From positions 272,001 through 336,000 of the forward strand of contig OZ025840.1 in the NCBI GenBank assembly GCA_964019425.1: a stretch of 64,000 nt of DNA. Reading direction: 5' to 3'. Numbering within the stretch: position 1 is the first letter of the stretch; every line of letters begins with the position of its first letter. Made by a program: the position numbers and the translations under genes. Below are positions 10,401 to 22,300 of the stretch, one piece after another. The notes below the pieces were generated by a model that saw only the letters and a list, made by a program, of their open reading frames with translations, made no database searches and had not been told where the DNA came from. This stretch comes from Flectonema sp. DT1601 (Eukaryota > Euglenozoa > Diplonemea > Diplonemida > Diplonemidae).

Positions 10401-11003
10401 GATACAAAAGTTCCTGACTGAAAAGGTTATGAGGTCAAGCCGTGATGGCTGCTTCAAGGTAATTCGAATCCATAAGGCTTGTGTTGGATCACTACGGAAC
10501 TTCGGGACTACAAAAGAAGCAGAGTACTTTTGAAAATCTTTTGGTACTGTTGCTGGTCCCGTCATTGTTAACTCAGGAAATGCAAAGTAATCTGGTCTTA
10601 AGAAATAAGCGTCTTCCCAAGTCATGAAATCACGCCTGTACTCAAGCAAGGTTCTCTCAGCGACTGACCAGTACAGTAATCTAGGAGATGCCAAGTACAC
10701 CGGCTCGGGATCACTTCCGGGGGATTTTGTAATCTTCAGATCAAAATCTACTTTATAAACACCATCTCTATCGAGGGATGGTAAGACTGCGTTAGATCTA
10801 AGGTACAAGTAAGCCTTCCCATGTTGTGTAGTAGTGAACGACTTACCTCCTTCGATATCAGCTTCAGTATTACCAGCCGTAACCCAATCTGGAACGTACG
10901 CTGAAAGACACGATATGTCACTGCTGCAAATATCCCAACCCGGAACTACAATTTCTTTAGGCAGGTCAGCAACAACCAACAACGCAGCTAACACTAAAAT
11001 CAT
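7416..11003 (-). CDS. G8-domain / parallel beta-helix surface protein, copy 2
   Basis: A complete 1195-residue protein. It has a signal-peptide-like N-terminus (MILVLAALLVVADL), a beta-rich region to about residue 240, a G8 domain (LLIGSPGCRVRGPIRI near 312), RYPFHFHLMG, and a beta-helix with DTYFRCFTIHGTND near 521 and DGVEENN near 555. A short Pro/Thr-rich tail leads to a hydrophobic C-terminus (MLLALVFLLITLL) that would suit a GPI signal or single-pass anchor. A T run and CCAG lie just upstream of the ATG, as expected for a splice acceptor. The gene is a mosaic: blocks almost identical to copy 1 alternate with diverged, more AT-rich blocks (see findings). It is probably an extracellular glycan-binding or glycan-acting protein; catalysis cannot be judged from sequence alone. 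Confidence 0.88.
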   Translation of the reverse strand: MILVLAALLVVADLPKEIVVPGWDICSSDISCLSAYVPDWVTAGNTEADIEGGKSFTTTQHGKAYLYLRSNAVLPSLDRDGVYKVDFDLKITKSPGSDPEPVYLASPRLLYWSVAERTLLEYRRDFMTWEDAYFLRPDYFAFPELTMTGPATVPKDFQKYSASFVVPKFRSDPTQALWIRITLKQPSRLDLITFSVRNFCIRKAESYLEPPPPVPSYSTKFQLTRPAVPDASEYEQANCPFNENGLVSWTSLGFFDSSSVKLPENTKVLLSRSDLIEGLRYEKIEVPESSSLVFNDEEMTLTVNSFLVYGKLLIGSPGCRVRGPIRIVFWGEKSDADQLGGFGSKGLAAIGLSSFVDMYGKKYFPTWTRLARKVRAGDDRVYLQHSVNWEAGQEVVLTTTIWDDTGKGTEPQNEVHTIKAISDDRLIVQFEGNMKYVHYAGTEYQGEVALLTRTVSMEGEPSADGYGGHSIANNARSRFAGVSTRFMGQTNIEARYPFHFHLMGENTGSLISDCVARDTYFRCFTIHGTNDTLITENVAFNATGSCFYIKDGVEENNVFSHNLVAHVRPIGEAAAGDTEVGDVFRENKNAGGLDTTDRRFPVDAAAAAYYISNAYNEFLGNVASGGWAGFSFPSLPNTVGVFKDERVIQPRSRDLKKFSGNTCHSSGAYWGATGCIYVGGELKMVGDVLTYMSGGTERSTTKESGFSNSASTPLWMKFENTLIYSSVKGLVHWGNRVEVDRFEMHDVTRSATLVGEAWLNNGLVGGYSNNLEAHFESKPHDGFQFHHSSSKSIVTSVDFRNFHTNVCLLSSLPGTIQKGEDPSYCEADPAKGYAGWSVTDHGNVVWSGLYHSDEFKPQQISATRGIGYENVDYKNLISFKIVNTGASRMFNFIDFDGSATQEGFPTIVGSNLPWWNICSDCRFESQWSVWLCPKQPVGIEEREVLHLKFRTPEISANNGGIESSGACQKASGNDYADWSNCDVGYMTLWGSGRERRTPITSNAGVTGLSGTGWFMELDGGSPKVLDINPEQVPIGSTFRFAIGYPAGTTFTIKRSYPSRDDLTFTAADSLSELMNSKSESQYFFDGNTLFLFPRPSEDIQLTEGKKFERGGAFVYSAVKNWLIRIEASCDANSRGFCSVKPANILPPWNEPCPTSRPSVDTTPNPEIENVPFDGAQSNAANTMLLALVFLLITLL

Positions 11004-12406
11004 GTGATTTTTTTTTTTTTTTTTAAAAAAACAATAGTCTGGATGATTAAAAAAAAAAAAAAAAAAAAAAAAAGGGAAATAGCAATATTAAAACGGAAAT
11101 TATTCGACACTAAATTAATTGCTCTGCTTACATAAGTTAGTATTAATGGTTATCAGTCAAAATACAAACTGATGACTACGAGGGGTCTGGGTACATCACG
11201 TATTGGGCATCACCTGATATAGTAAACTAAGATTATCTTACTTCTCTTGTTATTATTATTAAAAAAAAAAAAAACCATTCAGATTAACCTTATATTTCGT
11301 TGAACGCAGACAAAATCCTGTCGCACGGGGAAAATAAATCATGACCATAAGAAATAATCGGTTTTCAATCTGAATAGTTTCTTCTCCGACTACGTCGGTA
11401 CAAAAAAAAAAAAGTGAATATCTTCACAATATTATTAGAACATTATCCGTCTTTTTAAAAAAAAAAAAAACTAATCATCAAAATGTTTGATTTGAAAAAG
11501 TACTGGGAGAAGAAGAAAAAAAAAAAAAAAACAGAAAAAATTCAACAGAGTTAGAGAGAGGAATATCCAGCATCAATGTCATTAAAAATTACTTTAAATG
11601 CTTAATTTCATTTCTTTTTTAAATATCCCTTTATAACCAGTAGTATTTTTATCCTACTATCTTTGGTCAACAGGAAATCAACAAAATAAACAACAACAAA
11701 AAAATTCATTCTTTTTTTCTTTTTTTTTGTACTTAACAAGTACTGTAAGAACGTCGGCGGCACACGCAAACCTCCTTTAGCTGTTCAGTTTATGTGTTCA
11801 CGGTTTCGTGCACAAGCAAAAAACTAAAATGCATACCGGGTAGCGTATTTTAATTACCCATTTTTTTCCCTCTTTGCACAATGAAATCAAGTTATTAAAT
11901 AAAACATCAACAAGTGCCATATTACTATTTTCTGGATAGTTTAAGTTAAGGCCAATTCTTTTTTTTGTAAGAATAATGGGTCTCTTTTGTTTACTTAAAA
12001 TGCAAACTAGGTAGCGTATTTTAATTACCTATTTTTTTTCTCACCGAGCAGAGAGTCGCAAGAAAAGTCAAATTTACATGAGAATTTGAAGCAATAAACA
12101 AACAAGAAAAATATTAATTTTTTATTTAAAAAAAAAATAAAATAAACTCGCAAAAAGGTTGGGACGGAGAGAAGAAATAAAAAAATACAAGAAGTATTGT
12201 TATGAGTTCGCTTGTTTTCATTTTTTTATAAAAAAATCAAGGGGGAAAAAAAAAAAAAAAAAGAGAAAAAACAGTTTCAAAACGGTATTTGAAACCGTGT
12301 TTTTCTCTTTTTTTTTTTCCCCTCTGTTTTTTTTTTGTTCAATAACATGAATAATCATGCTAAAATTTAATTCCAGTTAAACTAAAAAAGACGCAAAGTA
12401 AACAGC
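11004..12406. other. Intergenic spacer between G8 copies 2 and 3
   Basis: AT-rich spacer with several A/T homopolymers and no supportable gene. It contains copy 2 of the 127-nt structured element (11275-11401). A short phrase, AGGTAGCGTATTTTAATTACC or close to it, occurs at about 11838 and 12008, each time followed by a T run, and may be a small local duplication. The rest shows no recognisable feature. Confidence 0.65.
11275..11401. ncRNA. Putative structured RNA element, copy 2
   Basis: The second 127-nt copy of the element at 5131-5257, again bounded by A runs. It starts CCATTCAGATTAACC and keeps the terminal stem: AACC now pairs with GGTT where copy 1 pairs AGCC with GGCT. The 3' hairpin is CCGAC-TAC-GTCGG, with the change confined to the loop. 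An inner CGCAG...CTG pairing is possible in both copies. Sequence outside the stems differs at many positions, so kept pairing plus equal length points to selection on RNA structure. It lies 272 nt upstream of G8 copy 2; copy 1 lies 1.3 kb upstream of G8 copy 1, so the pair may have moved with the gene duplication. Confidence 0.45.
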
Positions 12407-15400
12407 TCAAATGATACAAAGCAACGCTAACACAAATACAAACACAACAGAAACAGTAATACTGCTAGAAGAATCATAAGGTGTTTGCTCATAGTCAGGA
12501 GGTGGGGTTATTAGTTCTGGTCTCGGTGTAGGAGTCAACTCATTAAGAGGACTCAGAGTACTACCAGGCACAGCAGTAGGCGGAGGAAGCACACTCGGAC
12601 ATACATGTTGCCATGATGGAATTATTTCTGCTCCCTTCTCGGTGCAAAATCCAACAGCATTCGTTGGACAGTCAGCTTCAATATGAATTATCCATGAATA
12701 CACAACGTCGTAGACGTACGCCCCTCCTCTTTCATACTTGTGTCCTTCTTCAGCACCTTTAGTCTGATCAAGACGGTCAGGAATCCGAATATGAATATAA
12801 AAGTTAGTTCCATCAAAGAAGTAGCTGTCTTCAGGAGATTCATCCATCTCAGTAATGCTGTCTACTTGTGAATAGTCAACTCTCCAAGATGTTCTAAATT
12901 GATTAATTCCCCAAACAGTAAAAGATGTACCTGCTGGGTATGGTGTAGCGAATCTAAGAACCGTTCCTGGTACCTGATCGGTACGGATCTCTAACTTCTT
13001 AGCGGACCCTCCGTTTAGAAACATATACCAGCCACCTACACCTGTAGGACCACTCAGACCCGCATTTTGAGTGATTGGCAACCAGCGTTTGTCTTCTCCC
13101 TGTCGTCCCCAGTGTGCTGCGTAACCAACGTTACAACCTGACCAATCGGCTGAATTGCGTGGCTCGTCGTGACATTGGAAACCATCTTTCATTCCACCGT
13201 CGGCTACCTCAATCGAGGGTGTCATTATAGTGATGTGGGCCACCTCTCTGTCTCCAACCTTTGGACACGTCCACACTTGCCAGTCAGCATGGAATGAACA
13301 ATCGTCGCAAATCTGCCACCACTTAAGATTTGAACCAACAATTGTCGGCCAACCACTCAAAGTAGCACTCCCGTCGTGGTCAATGAAGTTGAACTGTCTG
13401 GAGGCACCGCTCTCTGCGATCTTAAACCCAATAATTTGCTTTGGATCTACATTTGTGTATTTGATGTTCCTCGTTGCAGAGATTTGCTGCGGCTTGTACA
13501 CATCTGAGTGATAGAACCCACTAAAGATATAATTATTTAAACCGTGAATGTACGCTCCCTCAACAGTAGCATCAATGCCGCAATGGCTGTCAGGTTGCCA
13601 TACCTTCGCATGGCCAGGAAACCCTCCAGAATAGCATCTCATTTTATGGAAGTTACGAAATTCAATATTCGTTACAACAGACTTTACTGAAACATCGTAG
13701 AATTGAAAGCCATCGTGTTGAGTGTTTTCCCAATCAGATTCTTTGTTACCCGATACTCCATTTATTAAACCGTTATTGATCCATGCCTCTCCGAATAATG
13801 TAGCAGTCCTCCGTACGTCATGAGATTCGATCGTGTCAACCTCAACACGTGCACCCCAATGAAGTATTCCTCTATTACACAAGTGAACACGAGTATTGTT
13901 TAGTTGTTGCCATAAAGGTGTTGACTGCCAATCAGCTACATCAGGATCAGAGTGAAGACGAGTACTTCTTGAAACTCTACCCGAGCTGTACTTTAGAAGT
14001 TGATCATTGTCATCATCATATCCCAACTGACCCCCAAAATAGATACAACCACCAGTCTGCCAATAACTACCAGAACTGTGAGCAGTATTTCCGTAGAATA
14101 TCAGAGTAGGTCTGCTGTTGGGAGCGAAAGCATCATCCCTGTGGTTTCCAATTGCTCGTGGCAGGGAGGGAAAGGAGAATCCCGCCCAACCACCAGAAGC
14201 AACATTTCCAATAATAGTATTATAAGTGTTTGAGAAATAGTATCCAGAAGCAGTGGCATCGGCTGGTTGAACTCGTTCTCCGCTTCTCAGCCCTCCGGCT
14301 TGTACGTCCTGCAGGAATTGTGCTCCGCCTTGCGCGCCACCAGCAGCAGGAGTTCCAATTGGGTGTACATACGCAGCCAGGTTGTGACTGATAGTGTTAT
14401 TTTCTTCAACTCCGTCTTCGATGTAGAAACAGTTTCCCGTGGCGTTGAATGCAATATTTTCTGACACCACCGCCTCGTGAGTTCCGTGAACAACATAGCA
14501 ACGGAAATACGTATCACGAACTACATTATCTGTGAAATACGATTCAGGGCTACTCCCCAACAGGTGAAAGTGAAGTGGATATCTACCCAGTTGGTTTGTC
14601 TGGCCGACGTACCGAAGCGATGCCCCGGCAACTCTCGCTCTCGCCCCAGTAGTTATTAGAACGTGTCCTCCGAATCCGTCAGCGTCGGGAGTGCCGTTTA
14701 TTTCAACAGTACGAGATAGCAGTGCTACTTCTCCCTGGTATTCAGGTCCACCGTAGTGTGTGTGCTCTAAGTGATTAGTGAATTGAACAACACCACTTTG
14801 AGGATTAACAGATTTAATAGTCATCACTTCATTATTATTTAAGAAATCAATATCTGTGTCATCCCAAACTGTTGTTGTTAAAAGTACTTCCTGACCAACC
14901 TGCCAATTTAACGGCATGTCTTGTAGGTATACACGTTCGTCCCCGCCCCTCGCTGTCCGCGCCAATCTCGTCCAGGTTGGATCAAACCGGCGGCCGAATA
15001 CATCCAATACAGCTCCTGCTGAGTAGGCGACGATACCTTTTGATCCGTATCCCTCTAGAGAGTCTGCTTCTCCCTTCGTTCCGTGCAATGTGATGCGAAT
15101 TGGTCCTTCTACACGACACGTCGGTGAACCGATCCTCAACTTCCCTTTGACTACAATCGCTTTCACATTCATCGAAATAGTCTCGTCCTTGAAGATCAAT
15201 TCTGACGAGGGAGGAATTGTAATTCGATCAATCACTCCGACACCTCCATTAGCCAGGGAAGAGCTGCCCAATAGCACTTTAGTATTCTCAGGTAGGGTAA
15301 TGTCACCCAAGTTACTTGATCCTATTGCAGCCTCCCATGATACAGTTCCCATCTCTTCCCAAGGACACCCAGACTGTGTTGTTAGTACTTCTGATGAAGG

Positions 15401-16111
15401 CCTCTCGCGTTCAGCAAGAATAAACTTCTCGTTGAAGTTGCTCACTGAGGGTGGAACTTGTCTCGTCTCTGAATGCATCCTCACACAGACATCTGACACT
15501 TTGTAGATATCATTATGCTCACCTGCACCTTCTGAAATGTTTAACGCTAACCAGATTGTTTGACTAACCTTTGGTTGAGTCTCATCCATTGTAAAAGTAA
15601 CAGTTCCCTGATATTCATTTGATATGCTGGTTGGAGTCACTTCTATATCGACTGGTCCATTGAAGTGAAACTCTGATGGATGTTCTTCTGAGTAGTTGAT
15701 AGGCCACATGTAATCTCTGACGTACCATTCTGAAGTACTCTTCCACAACCACAACTTTGCTGTTGTGTGTGAAGGAGTAGAACCTCCTGGTCTCTCAGTT
15801 GATAATTTATAGTTAATGGTGTAGGTCATGCCTGATTTCATGCTGGGTAAGTTTTTATTGATCCGCACCCACATCCACTCTGGTCCCCAAGTAGGAGGTG
15901 TTAATGTCATCATCCTTTTAGAATCAAATCGAATCCCTCCACTCTCTTCAAAAGTTGGTCCTCTCTGAATGAAAGTCATCTCTGAAGCAAGCATACAAGT
16001 ATTAATTTCATCGATAATTATCTCTGAGGGTATTGGTGGTCCTTGAGAATTTGAAAAACCAATCACCATTCCGAGGTTGAAGCACGCAATCAGGAAGTAA
16101 AAAACTACCAT
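12407..16111 (-). CDS. G8-domain / parallel beta-helix surface protein, copy 3
   Basis: A 1234-residue paralogue of the two preceding genes, clearly diverged (same motifs, different residues throughout). The G8 core is LRIGSPTCRVEGPIRI near residue 328, then RYPLHFHLLG, then VVHGTHEAVVSENIAFNATG near 543 and EDGVEENN. A Pro/Thr-rich tail precedes a hydrophobic C-terminus (VSVVFVFVLALLCII). The frame is open to an earlier ATG at 16165, but 16111 is preferred: it gives a clean signal peptide (MVVFYFLIACFNLG), and a strong acceptor (cccttcacttccag) ends about 10 nt before it. It is more AT-rich than copy 1 and shows no recent conversion with the other two. Likely secreted or membrane-anchored. 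Confidence 0.85.
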   Translation of the reverse strand: MVVFYFLIACFNLGMVIGFSNSQGPPIPSEIIIDEINTCMLASEMTFIQRGPTFEESGGIRFDSKRMMTLTPPTWGPEWMWVRINKNLPSMKSGMTYTINYKLSTERPGGSTPSHTTAKLWLWKSTSEWYVRDYMWPINYSEEHPSEFHFNGPVDIEVTPTSISNEYQGTVTFTMDETQPKVSQTIWLALNISEGAGEHNDIYKVSDVCVRMHSETRQVPPSVSNFNEKFILAERERPSSEVLTTQSGCPWEEMGTVSWEAAIGSSNLGDITLPENTKVLLGSSSLANGGVGVIDRITIPPSSELIFKDETISMNVKAIVVKGKLRIGSPTCRVEGPIRITLHGTKGEADSLEGYGSKGIVAYSAGAVLDVFGRRFDPTWTRLARTARGGDERVYLQDMPLNWQVGQEVLLTTTVWDDTDIDFLNNNEVMTIKSVNPQSGVVQFTNHLEHTHYGGPEYQGEVALLSRTVEINGTPDADGFGGHVLITTGARARVAGASLRYVGQTNQLGRYPLHFHLLGSSPESYFTDNVVRDTYFRCYVVHGTHEAVVSENIAFNATGNCFYIEDGVEENNTISHNLAAYVHPIGTPAAGGAQGGAQFLQDVQAGGLRSGERVQPADATASGYYFSNTYNTIIGNVASGGWAGFSFPSLPRAIGNHRDDAFAPNSRPTLIFYGNTAHSSGSYWQTGGCIYFGGQLGYDDDNDQLLKYSSGRVSRSTRLHSDPDVADWQSTPLWQQLNNTRVHLCNRGILHWGARVEVDTIESHDVRRTATLFGEAWINNGLINGVSGNKESDWENTQHDGFQFYDVSVKSVVTNIEFRNFHKMRCYSGGFPGHAKVWQPDSHCGIDATVEGAYIHGLNNYIFSGFYHSDVYKPQQISATRNIKYTNVDPKQIIGFKIAESGASRQFNFIDHDGSATLSGWPTIVGSNLKWWQICDDCSFHADWQVWTCPKVGDREVAHITIMTPSIEVADGGMKDGFQCHDEPRNSADWSGCNVGYAAHWGRQGEDKRWLPITQNAGLSGPTGVGGWYMFLNGGSAKKLEIRTDQVPGTVLRFATPYPAGTSFTVWGINQFRTSWRVDYSQVDSITEMDESPEDSYFFDGTNFYIHIRIPDRLDQTKGAEEGHKYERGGAYVYDVVYSWIIHIEADCPTNAVGFCTEKGAEIIPSWQHVCPSVLPPPTAVPGSTLSPLNELTPTPRPELITPPPDYEQTPYDSSSSITVSVVFVFVLALLCII

Positions 16112-16335
16112 ATTGATGGCACTGGAAGTGAAGGGAACAAAATATGATATATCTATCACACACACACGATTTTAGTCTTACGACAAACACAAGTGCCTGA
16201 AAAGGCAACATAAGAGTTTAATAATAAAAAAAAAAAAAAAATAAATAAATAACATAAAAAAAATAATTTTGTGTAAGTGACTACCAAAAAAAATACAACC
16301 AAATCAATTCCTCACTAAGGAACAATGGTCTAAAA

Positions 16336-19300
16336 CTACATTATTATAATTAATACAAGTCCAACTAACCAAACAAAACAACAAACATAAGAAGAAGCAC
16401 AACTAAAAGGAACCGGAACAATAGTAGGTGTTAATGTTGGTACGGGTCTTGGTGTAGGAGGAACTGGTATAGAAGTAGGAGGTGAAAACGTTGGTGGTAC
16501 AGCAGTCGATGGAACAGGAGTTGGTGGCGATGCTGTCGTGACCTGTACAGAATTCACAACAAGACCAGAAGTATCAACGACACCACTAGATTTTAAAACA
16601 GAGTTTGAACTGCTTAAGTCCGCCTCAACAGCAGAAATTAATAAATTCTGATCCACAGCTACTAAAGGATACAATTCAACATCAAAGAAAACAACAACAC
16701 CATACATTCCAGACAATACTATCCCACGATCCTCATTGATACCAACTCCCAACGGATAGCATGTCATTGTGTTTACATTATCAACCACACAACTCTTCAT
16801 CAGTGTTATGGTTCGTACACCAGTACTTGCAGTAACAGCTTGTAGAGATGTTGATAGCTTTTGTGGATATTGAAATTGTTTTTCAGCTGCTAATAAAGCT
16901 TCTTCTCTAACAACGAATGAATTTATCTGAAGAGATGCCACGAATACAGTTGTCGGTATTGTCGTATCATTACTCGCCAAATCCACTCCAGGAACAACCG
17001 GTCCAATATTCCCTTTCCAATCAGTCGATAGTAATAATTCATTTCTAAGATACGCATCAAAAACAATCTCAGTTGAACTACACAAAACATTCGCTGTTAC
17101 ACTATCAAGTCTGAAAAGACCATTAATAGATTGTAATTCAACAACAGGTTTCAATGGTAAAAACGAACCGAGTCTACTACCAAATATGACAATATCAAAT
17201 TCATCGTTGAGACACCTAACAGATGCTAGAATAGTGATCTGAGGATCGTGTAGTAATAAATTATTGTTATCTGAGACGTAGATTTCATAAGAGCATTCGA
17301 CAGAAGCATCAGAGCAATGTACTTTGACAGATAACGATTTCGAGTCTTGAATACTAACACTATGTTCTGAACCAAAACCCCTCGACGATAATGAAATACT
17401 TAAAAAATTATACTGAACCGGTTCCGGTCTTGAAACTATAAAACCCGTCCACAATCCATCATAAACCGTAATACTTTGACGAGCTACCGTCCCACCCTTC
17501 GAAGCAATAAAATAAACTGTTGAATAATAATTACCAGTCAGAGACACCGGTACGTGTGATACATTTAAAATATAAATTGCATACGGTTCTTTCAACCCAA
17601 GCAACTTATTACCAAATCTATCACAAACAATAATAGTAATAGGGATATCAGGTAGCATGTGTCTGGAGTATTTCCCAGGTATGTCTGCCGTAAACGAGGT
17701 TGCTATGCCGCTATAACGAAAGGAAATCGTTTTATTTAAAACTTTGAATAGCTGATTTGATACAGTTGCAGAGAAATCACCAATGTGAGAGACAATACTA
17801 CCAATGGGGATGCATTCAGCTCCTTTTAAAATAGTTTTTGTGATTCGGTTTGATATGATTTCAGTTTTAACATCTGTGATAACAATATCAACGGAGAACG
17901 TTGATGTCACGATTAGTTTTTGTTTTGTTAAACCGGTGATGATAAGACATTTTTCTAACTTTGAGAAATCAACACCGACATTAATTTGATTCAACTGCTC
18001 CACAACTACCAAACTAACAGCAGTTTCAAGCTGATCAGACCCAGGTATTGGTTGTGGTACTAACGTGTTATCTTTGTTTATACTCAGCCATTCGATTTTA
18101 AATCCATCATTACCTTGAAGGTTAAAAATCTCATCTTCAACCACATAATACCCAACGATCCTAATACGATTGTCGAACATAATAGAAACGTTAATTTGAG
18201 TAAAGTACGGCATTGGTAGCAAACGTATTGACGATTCGTATGAAATAATAGAACCAGTCAAATAGTTTAATGGAATCGCCAGTCCAGTTGCATCCTTTCC
18301 AACAAGGTTTATTTCGTAAACAGTGTTGTTAAATATAGTATATTCATTAACAGTGATAGGATTATTCTCTCTATTCAACACTATCGATTGAATACCCCAG
18401 TTATGAAGCTCTAATTTAACAGCTATAAAGGTAGTAGTAACATTTGACAATTGAATAACACGTAAAGTACATTTACATGACTGTGTTATCATCTCTTCAA
18501 CTTTAATATCGAAAACAGCTTCACCACGAATCACTGTCGAGTTCCATTCACCAAAACTTTTTGAATAAACAACACAAGGACATTCATCGACAGATAGCGT
18601 TAGTCTAATACCATCTTTCAAAGTAGTTTTATGCATTTCACCAGCAGGGGATAATCCATAAGCAATCGCGGCAAGTCTGCAATTAACCCCCTGAGGAAGA
18701 GCTGCATTCATAGCTGTTTCACTTATAATAAGATCATAGCATTCGGGTGATACACTAGAAATTGAAAAATGAGAAAATGAATATACCAAAGACAATCCTT
18801 TTGATTTATCTTCGTAAGAGCTTATTTGATAATTCGGTAGAAAAAACGACAGAGATTGATCTACCCGTGGGACTAGTAAATGAGCCCAGAAAACATCATT
18901 ATTAACACCGTTGGTGATATATACTTGAGAATCAGGTTGAGATTCATGAATAAATGACCTTCTCGATATCTGAATTACTTCAGGAATCTTGTTTATAATT
19001 AATCCACTTATCGCTGTGTCAATATCACTATCAGAATCTGATGCATAAATTCTTATTTTTGCTGAAGTGATATTTCCGTTTAGAGGTTTCAATTGAAGAG
19101 GTGTTTGGTATGCAATTGTTAATCTATCTGCGTTGGTGACGACTTCGTATCTCAAAGATTTTCTGTGAAGAGTTGTACTGCATACAGAACAAGCACGGCT
19201 GTGTGATATTACGACAAGTTTCAATCCGTTGAATGGAATGTTTGTTTGTCTTAGAAGTTTTTTTATACCTCCAGCTCCATTTCCCATTCCAATTTCTTGC

Positions 19301-22300
19301 TGTGATTCTTCATACAAAACCTCAGCAGATGATCCAATAAAAACACCACTTCTATCGATGTTTCCATTAGCATCGACCCGTCGTACAGTAATTGATTGCG
19401 GAACTCCTTTTAATAGTTTTTGTTGTTGAGTACCTGATGACCATTGTGTTCCACATGTTTCAATCCTCACTCTGGGTATGACAATAGTGGTGATGGTGGT
19501 ATCGTTTTTCTTATATTCAATACCAACGTAGCATTGAAAACATGGTTTTAAAAAAACTAAATCAACCTCCACGACAGATCTCAGTATTGATAATGATAAG
19601 TTCATTGTTTTAGTTGGGAGATACATCCCGCAGTGGGTCAGATTTGGAAATTTTGATTCTGATAAAAACCCTTCCGAACCAGAGACGGATTCAATCGGTG
19701 AATGCATTGGTTTAGAAAAGATTACAACATCGACAGCTGCCGGAGGGTCCACTAATAAATTATTTGAACCTAAAGTTGATAATCTAATCCGAAATGGAAT
19801 ACCCACCAAAGTAGGAGGTTCCGACAACAACTCAGCAGATAAAACATCTACAGTTGGTGGTGAGAGATAGATCTTTTTTGAAACCTTTGTTCTCTCAGGA
19901 TAAGTTATATCACTTTCTTGAGCATCATCTTGATTCAAGCAATCATCAACAGTGGATGTTGTGGTGTAACACAAGTCAAATTTTATAACAAAATACGGTC
20001 GATCAACATAACGAAATCCTTCATACCCCACACTCGACAGTGACAACCAAACAATTGCACCTCCATATTCGAGTTGGGTTATGAAAGGTGTGATGCCAAT
20101 TCCAGATACACGTACTGCTGTGTTGTATCCCCATGATCGATCTCTAGTTGACGTTTGTACCTCAATTTGAATGGGAAACACCTCTCCAGTGATAGTGCTT
20201 TCATAATATCGCCTTCCTGGAGGGGTATTTTTTCCAGACGGTGTGCATATTTCTTCATTTTGTTCAATTTGATCTTTTATTACAAAGAATTGTTCTGTTC
20301 CTTGAGTGAGCGTCCATTGTAATCCCAACGGACGTGAGGATCCGATTTCGGTTTCACTCAACTCATCAAAAGAAGCTATAAGAATAGTTTGAGGAGGAGT
20401 TTCCTTTAAACTTCTAACAAAGAAAGTCTTAATCTCCGGTAGAGCATATACCCCTGTGAGGTTATACGACAGGTAGATTAAATCTGATAATACATTTTGA
20501 ACTGATCCAGTTGGTTGAGACTCATCCCTCGACAAGAAACGATAAGAAATGTCAGTCGCATAATAAATTAGTTTTGTAGCAAGACCAGTCACTTCATAGA
20601 TAGTCGTGGCAGAAAATTGTGTTTCAGACGTATCATTTAAACCAAAAGTTTGACTACAAAACGGAGACATAAAACGACTACTTGGAGACGTAACCCACTC
20701 AACAACTAGATTTGGGATATTAAGAACCACCACTGAGAAAGTGATTGTTTCACAGTCTATGTCACCTTCTTGGCTGTTACGTTCAACACAAAATGTCAAC
20801 GAAGCTTCCCTCGCAGGACTCCTAATTTGTGATGAATATTTGATTATGATATCAGCGACATTGCTTGCTGGTGAAGATAAGTTTCGACCAGTGCTCGAAG
20901 CCTGGACTTCAGCATCTCCAAAACCGAAGTTTTGAAAAGGTCTGATTTTAGATTTTAGAAAGAACGCATCAGTAGCCCCTTGACTCCATATCACAATATC
21001 GTCGGATGAATGTATTTCAACTTGACCGTTTTTGAAAATTATTTCAGGCTGCAAGACTGATGACGTTATTCTAATCAACAATCCATTCGCTAGGGTGTCT
21101 GTCGATATAATTTCTAAAGGGACGTCAGGTGAGATCTGAACTGACAGTTTTGAACTTAAGTCACTCGGAACACTTCGAACTTCAATAGGAAGTTGTAACG
21201 TACACATCGACGATGACAACCCCGACTGTAACAGTGATTCACCATCACTTTGAAATATCATAAAAGTAATAACATGGATGTCACTCTCAACCCTATCGCC
21301 AGGTATTTGCAATCGAATTTGCGAAACATATCCAATACCGTTCGTTATCTTGAATGTATGATTAGTATCCCTCGGAATAGTATCATTGTACAGCCACGCT
21401 GTTGCAATACCGCTATTAACTCCTGCAGACACCGTCGTGTTTATTGGATATAATTCTCCGTCTATGTCAGACTCAATTCTCAACTCAATTGCAAAAGAAT
21501 TTGAAATAAAACTTGAAACCGGGAATCGAACTTGACCGATCAACGCACAACTAAAACGGAAACCAGAAGGTGATAGAGTACCCATTAGCCGAGACACACT
21601 AGAAGCACCTTCACTTGAATGAAATGAAAATAAACACATATTTGATCGTGTACATGGAAGGTGAGTGCGAAGGGTCCAGGTAGGTACTGAGTAGGTGGGA
21701 TGCTCACATATTTGGTCAGACGCTGATTCGAAAATACATCCCGAACTATCACTCGTTGGATCTCTCAAGGCAATTCTTTTCACTGCAGACTCAACAACAG
21801 TAAAGTATTTTCCATCGTGAAAATCATCAATAAGATATGTTCGTGTGCCATTCCAAACTTGATAGGTTCCAGGTATCAACCATATCTTAATACCATTTTT
21901 AATATTAGTTTGAAATGACGTTGGATCACTATCAGAAGGTCTCCATTTCGATAAATCATCACCAATGTGAATTCGAACACTATCCCCAACAACCCTTACA
22001 ACAGAAGTTATACTACAATAGAGACGACGGGGAGTGGTACTTTCAGACGTCGGATTCTTCATAACAAACGACATAACACATTGATTCCTGCATCCAATGT
22101 TATTACGAACCTTAAAAGGAACATAATAATAAGAATCAGTCATAATCTTGTTGTTTGGGGATGTTATCAAAATGGTGTTTTCACCAAATGAATTCGGAAT
22201 TTCCGCTAAAACAGTCCAACCCTGCAACCCATCAGACAATGGAACATTCGTATTCAGTATAAGCCGGTACTCCAAACCTGCAATTAGATATCCGTTACCA

